DNA from: Avoscillospira sp045579045
Lineage (GTDB): Bacteria; Bacillota; Clostridia; Oscillospirales; Oscillospiraceae
DNA: 21,352 nucleotides
Direction of reading: 5' to 3'
NCBI GenBank assembly: GCA_045579045.1
Contig: JAZNLL010000014.1
Span: forward strand, 1 to 21,352
The position numbers were made by a program, and so were the translations under genes. The notes below the pieces were generated by a model that saw only the letters and a program-made list of their open reading frames with translations, ran no database searches and had not been told where the DNA came from. Positions 20,751 through 21,352 of the stretch are shown one piece after another; positions within the stretch are counted from its first letter, which is position 1, and the number at the start of each line of letters is the position of its first letter.

Positions 20751-21352
20751 ATGGAATTGCGTTTTGATCAAAAGACTGCCGTTCTCACCGGTGCTTCCAG
20801 AGGTCTGGGCCGGGCCATTGCCATGATGTTGGCAGAAAACGGTGCGGATATTGTAATCGGAGATGTGCTGGACGAAGCCGGTGCCGCCACCTGCCGGGAG
20901 ATCCGGGAGAAAACCGGGCGGCAAGCGCAGTATGTCCATGTGGATGTGCGGGATCCGGATCAGGTGAAAGAAATGTTTGACACGGTTCCTGTTGTGGATC
21001 TGGTCATGCATGGTGCAGGGATTACCGTACCGGAGAATCTTATTGATGCAAGTGATGCTGCAATTAAGCGGTTGTTCGATATCAATATTCTTGGGTCCAG
21101 CAATGTGGTGCGGGCAGCACTGAACAAAATGCTGCCCAGAGAAAGTGGTAAAATCGTGCTGCTTTCCTCTGTTGCTGGCCGTTATATCGATAAAACAGTG
21201 ACCCACTACCGCATGAGCAAGGCTGCCATGCTGAGTCTGACCATGTCTGCTGCCAGCTTTGCGGCATCTCATAACATTAATGTGAACGCAGTCTGCCCCG
21301 GCATCGTCCGTACTGATATGTGGGAGCAGCTGCTGGATGAGAAAATGAAGAG
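20751..21352 (+). CDS. Short-chain dehydrogenase/reductase (SDR), cut by window edge
   Basis: The first 200 residues of a classical SDR are visible. TGASRGLGRAIA (13-24) is the cofactor-binding motif. D38 at the end of the second strand (IGDV) favours NAD(H). The catalytic residues are S140 (LLSS), Y153 and K157 (YRMSK), and VCPGIVRTDM follows as in FabG-like enzymes. The usual NNAG motif reads MHGAG, a mild departure. AAGGAG at 6 bases precedes the ATG, 11 bp after the zinc dehydrogenase stop. Roughly 50 residues should be missing, based on the usual length near 250. Two different dehydrogenases side by side suggest successive oxidation, or oxidation and reduction of a polyhydroxy substrate. 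The operon evidently continues beyond the window. Confidence 0.92.
   Translation, partial: MELRFDQKTAVLTGASRGLGRAIAMMLAENGADIVIGDVLDEAGAATCREIREKTGRQAQYVHVDVRDPDQVKEMFDTVPVVDLVMHGAGITVPENLIDASDAAIKRLFDINILGSSNVVRAALNKMLPRESGKIVLLSSVAGRYIDKTVTHYRMSKAAMLSLTMSAASFAASHNINVNAVCPGIVRTDMWEQLLDEKMK

Noticed and set aside
17683..20751. Very long 1022-codon open frame on the minus strand
   Set aside because: It lies opposite PGK, LarA, DeoC and ADH, all with intact catalytic motifs. High GC at third positions explains the lack of stops.

Overview
The window looks like chromosomal DNA of an anaerobic gut-type Clostridia bacterium, possibly Oscillospiraceae. The basis is the Firmicutes-style AAGGAGG ribosome-binding sites, consensus TTGACA/TATAAT promoters with 17-bp spacers, and gene families typical of fermenters (family III CoA-transferases, thiolase, 3-hydroxyacyl-CoA dehydrogenase, LarA). 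The taxonomic call is inference only. I see no rRNA, complete tRNA, CRISPR array or intact mobile element.

Layout. (1) 1-873, minus: a zinc-ribbon protein followed by the start of a YdjI/SPFH-type protein that runs off the left edge. (2) 1125-2138, minus: a seven-helix membrane protein fused to a LuxR DNA-binding domain. (3) 2333-6601, minus operon: two tandem paralogous CaiB/BaiF CoA-transferases, a 3-hydroxyacyl-CoA dehydrogenase and an MBL-fold hydrolase, driven by a perfect consensus promoter. (4) 6863-8065, plus: a divergent thiolase with its own promoter. Its bidirectional terminator is shared with the next operon. (5) 8225-12951, minus operon: a complete 2-oxoacid (or acetoin) dehydrogenase complex in the order E1alpha-E1beta-E2-E3. 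(6) 13359-14246, plus: a divergent cupin/AraC regulator, the likely controller of (5). (7) 14313-14374: a long hairpin whose ends resemble IS150-type termini. (8) 14451-15206, minus: a DeoR-family regulator. (9) 15388 to the right edge, plus operon: archaeal-type GAPDH, archaeal-type phosphoglycerate kinase, LarA-type nickel racemase, DeoC-type aldolase, zinc alcohol dehydrogenase and an SDR cut by the window end.

How the genes may work together. Regions 3 and 4 hold a thioester-forming enzyme, a 3-hydroxyacyl-CoA dehydrogenase and a thiolase, but no acyl-CoA dehydrogenase or enoyl-CoA hydratase. This is the gene set expected for breaking down a 3-hydroxy acid to acetyl-CoA. Region 5 converts a 2-oxo acid or acetoin into acyl-CoA and NADH.

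Region 9 is the most unusual. A DeoR-controlled operon pairs archaeal-lineage lower-glycolysis enzymes with a hydroxyacid racemase/epimerase, an aldolase and two dehydrogenases. The aldolase has lost the usual phosphate-binding residues, and the kinase lacks one arginine of the substrate-binding basic patch. I read it as a candidate undescribed sugar or sugar-acid catabolic module. It would use aldol cleavage followed by substrate-level phosphorylation, possibly on a substrate other than the textbook one.
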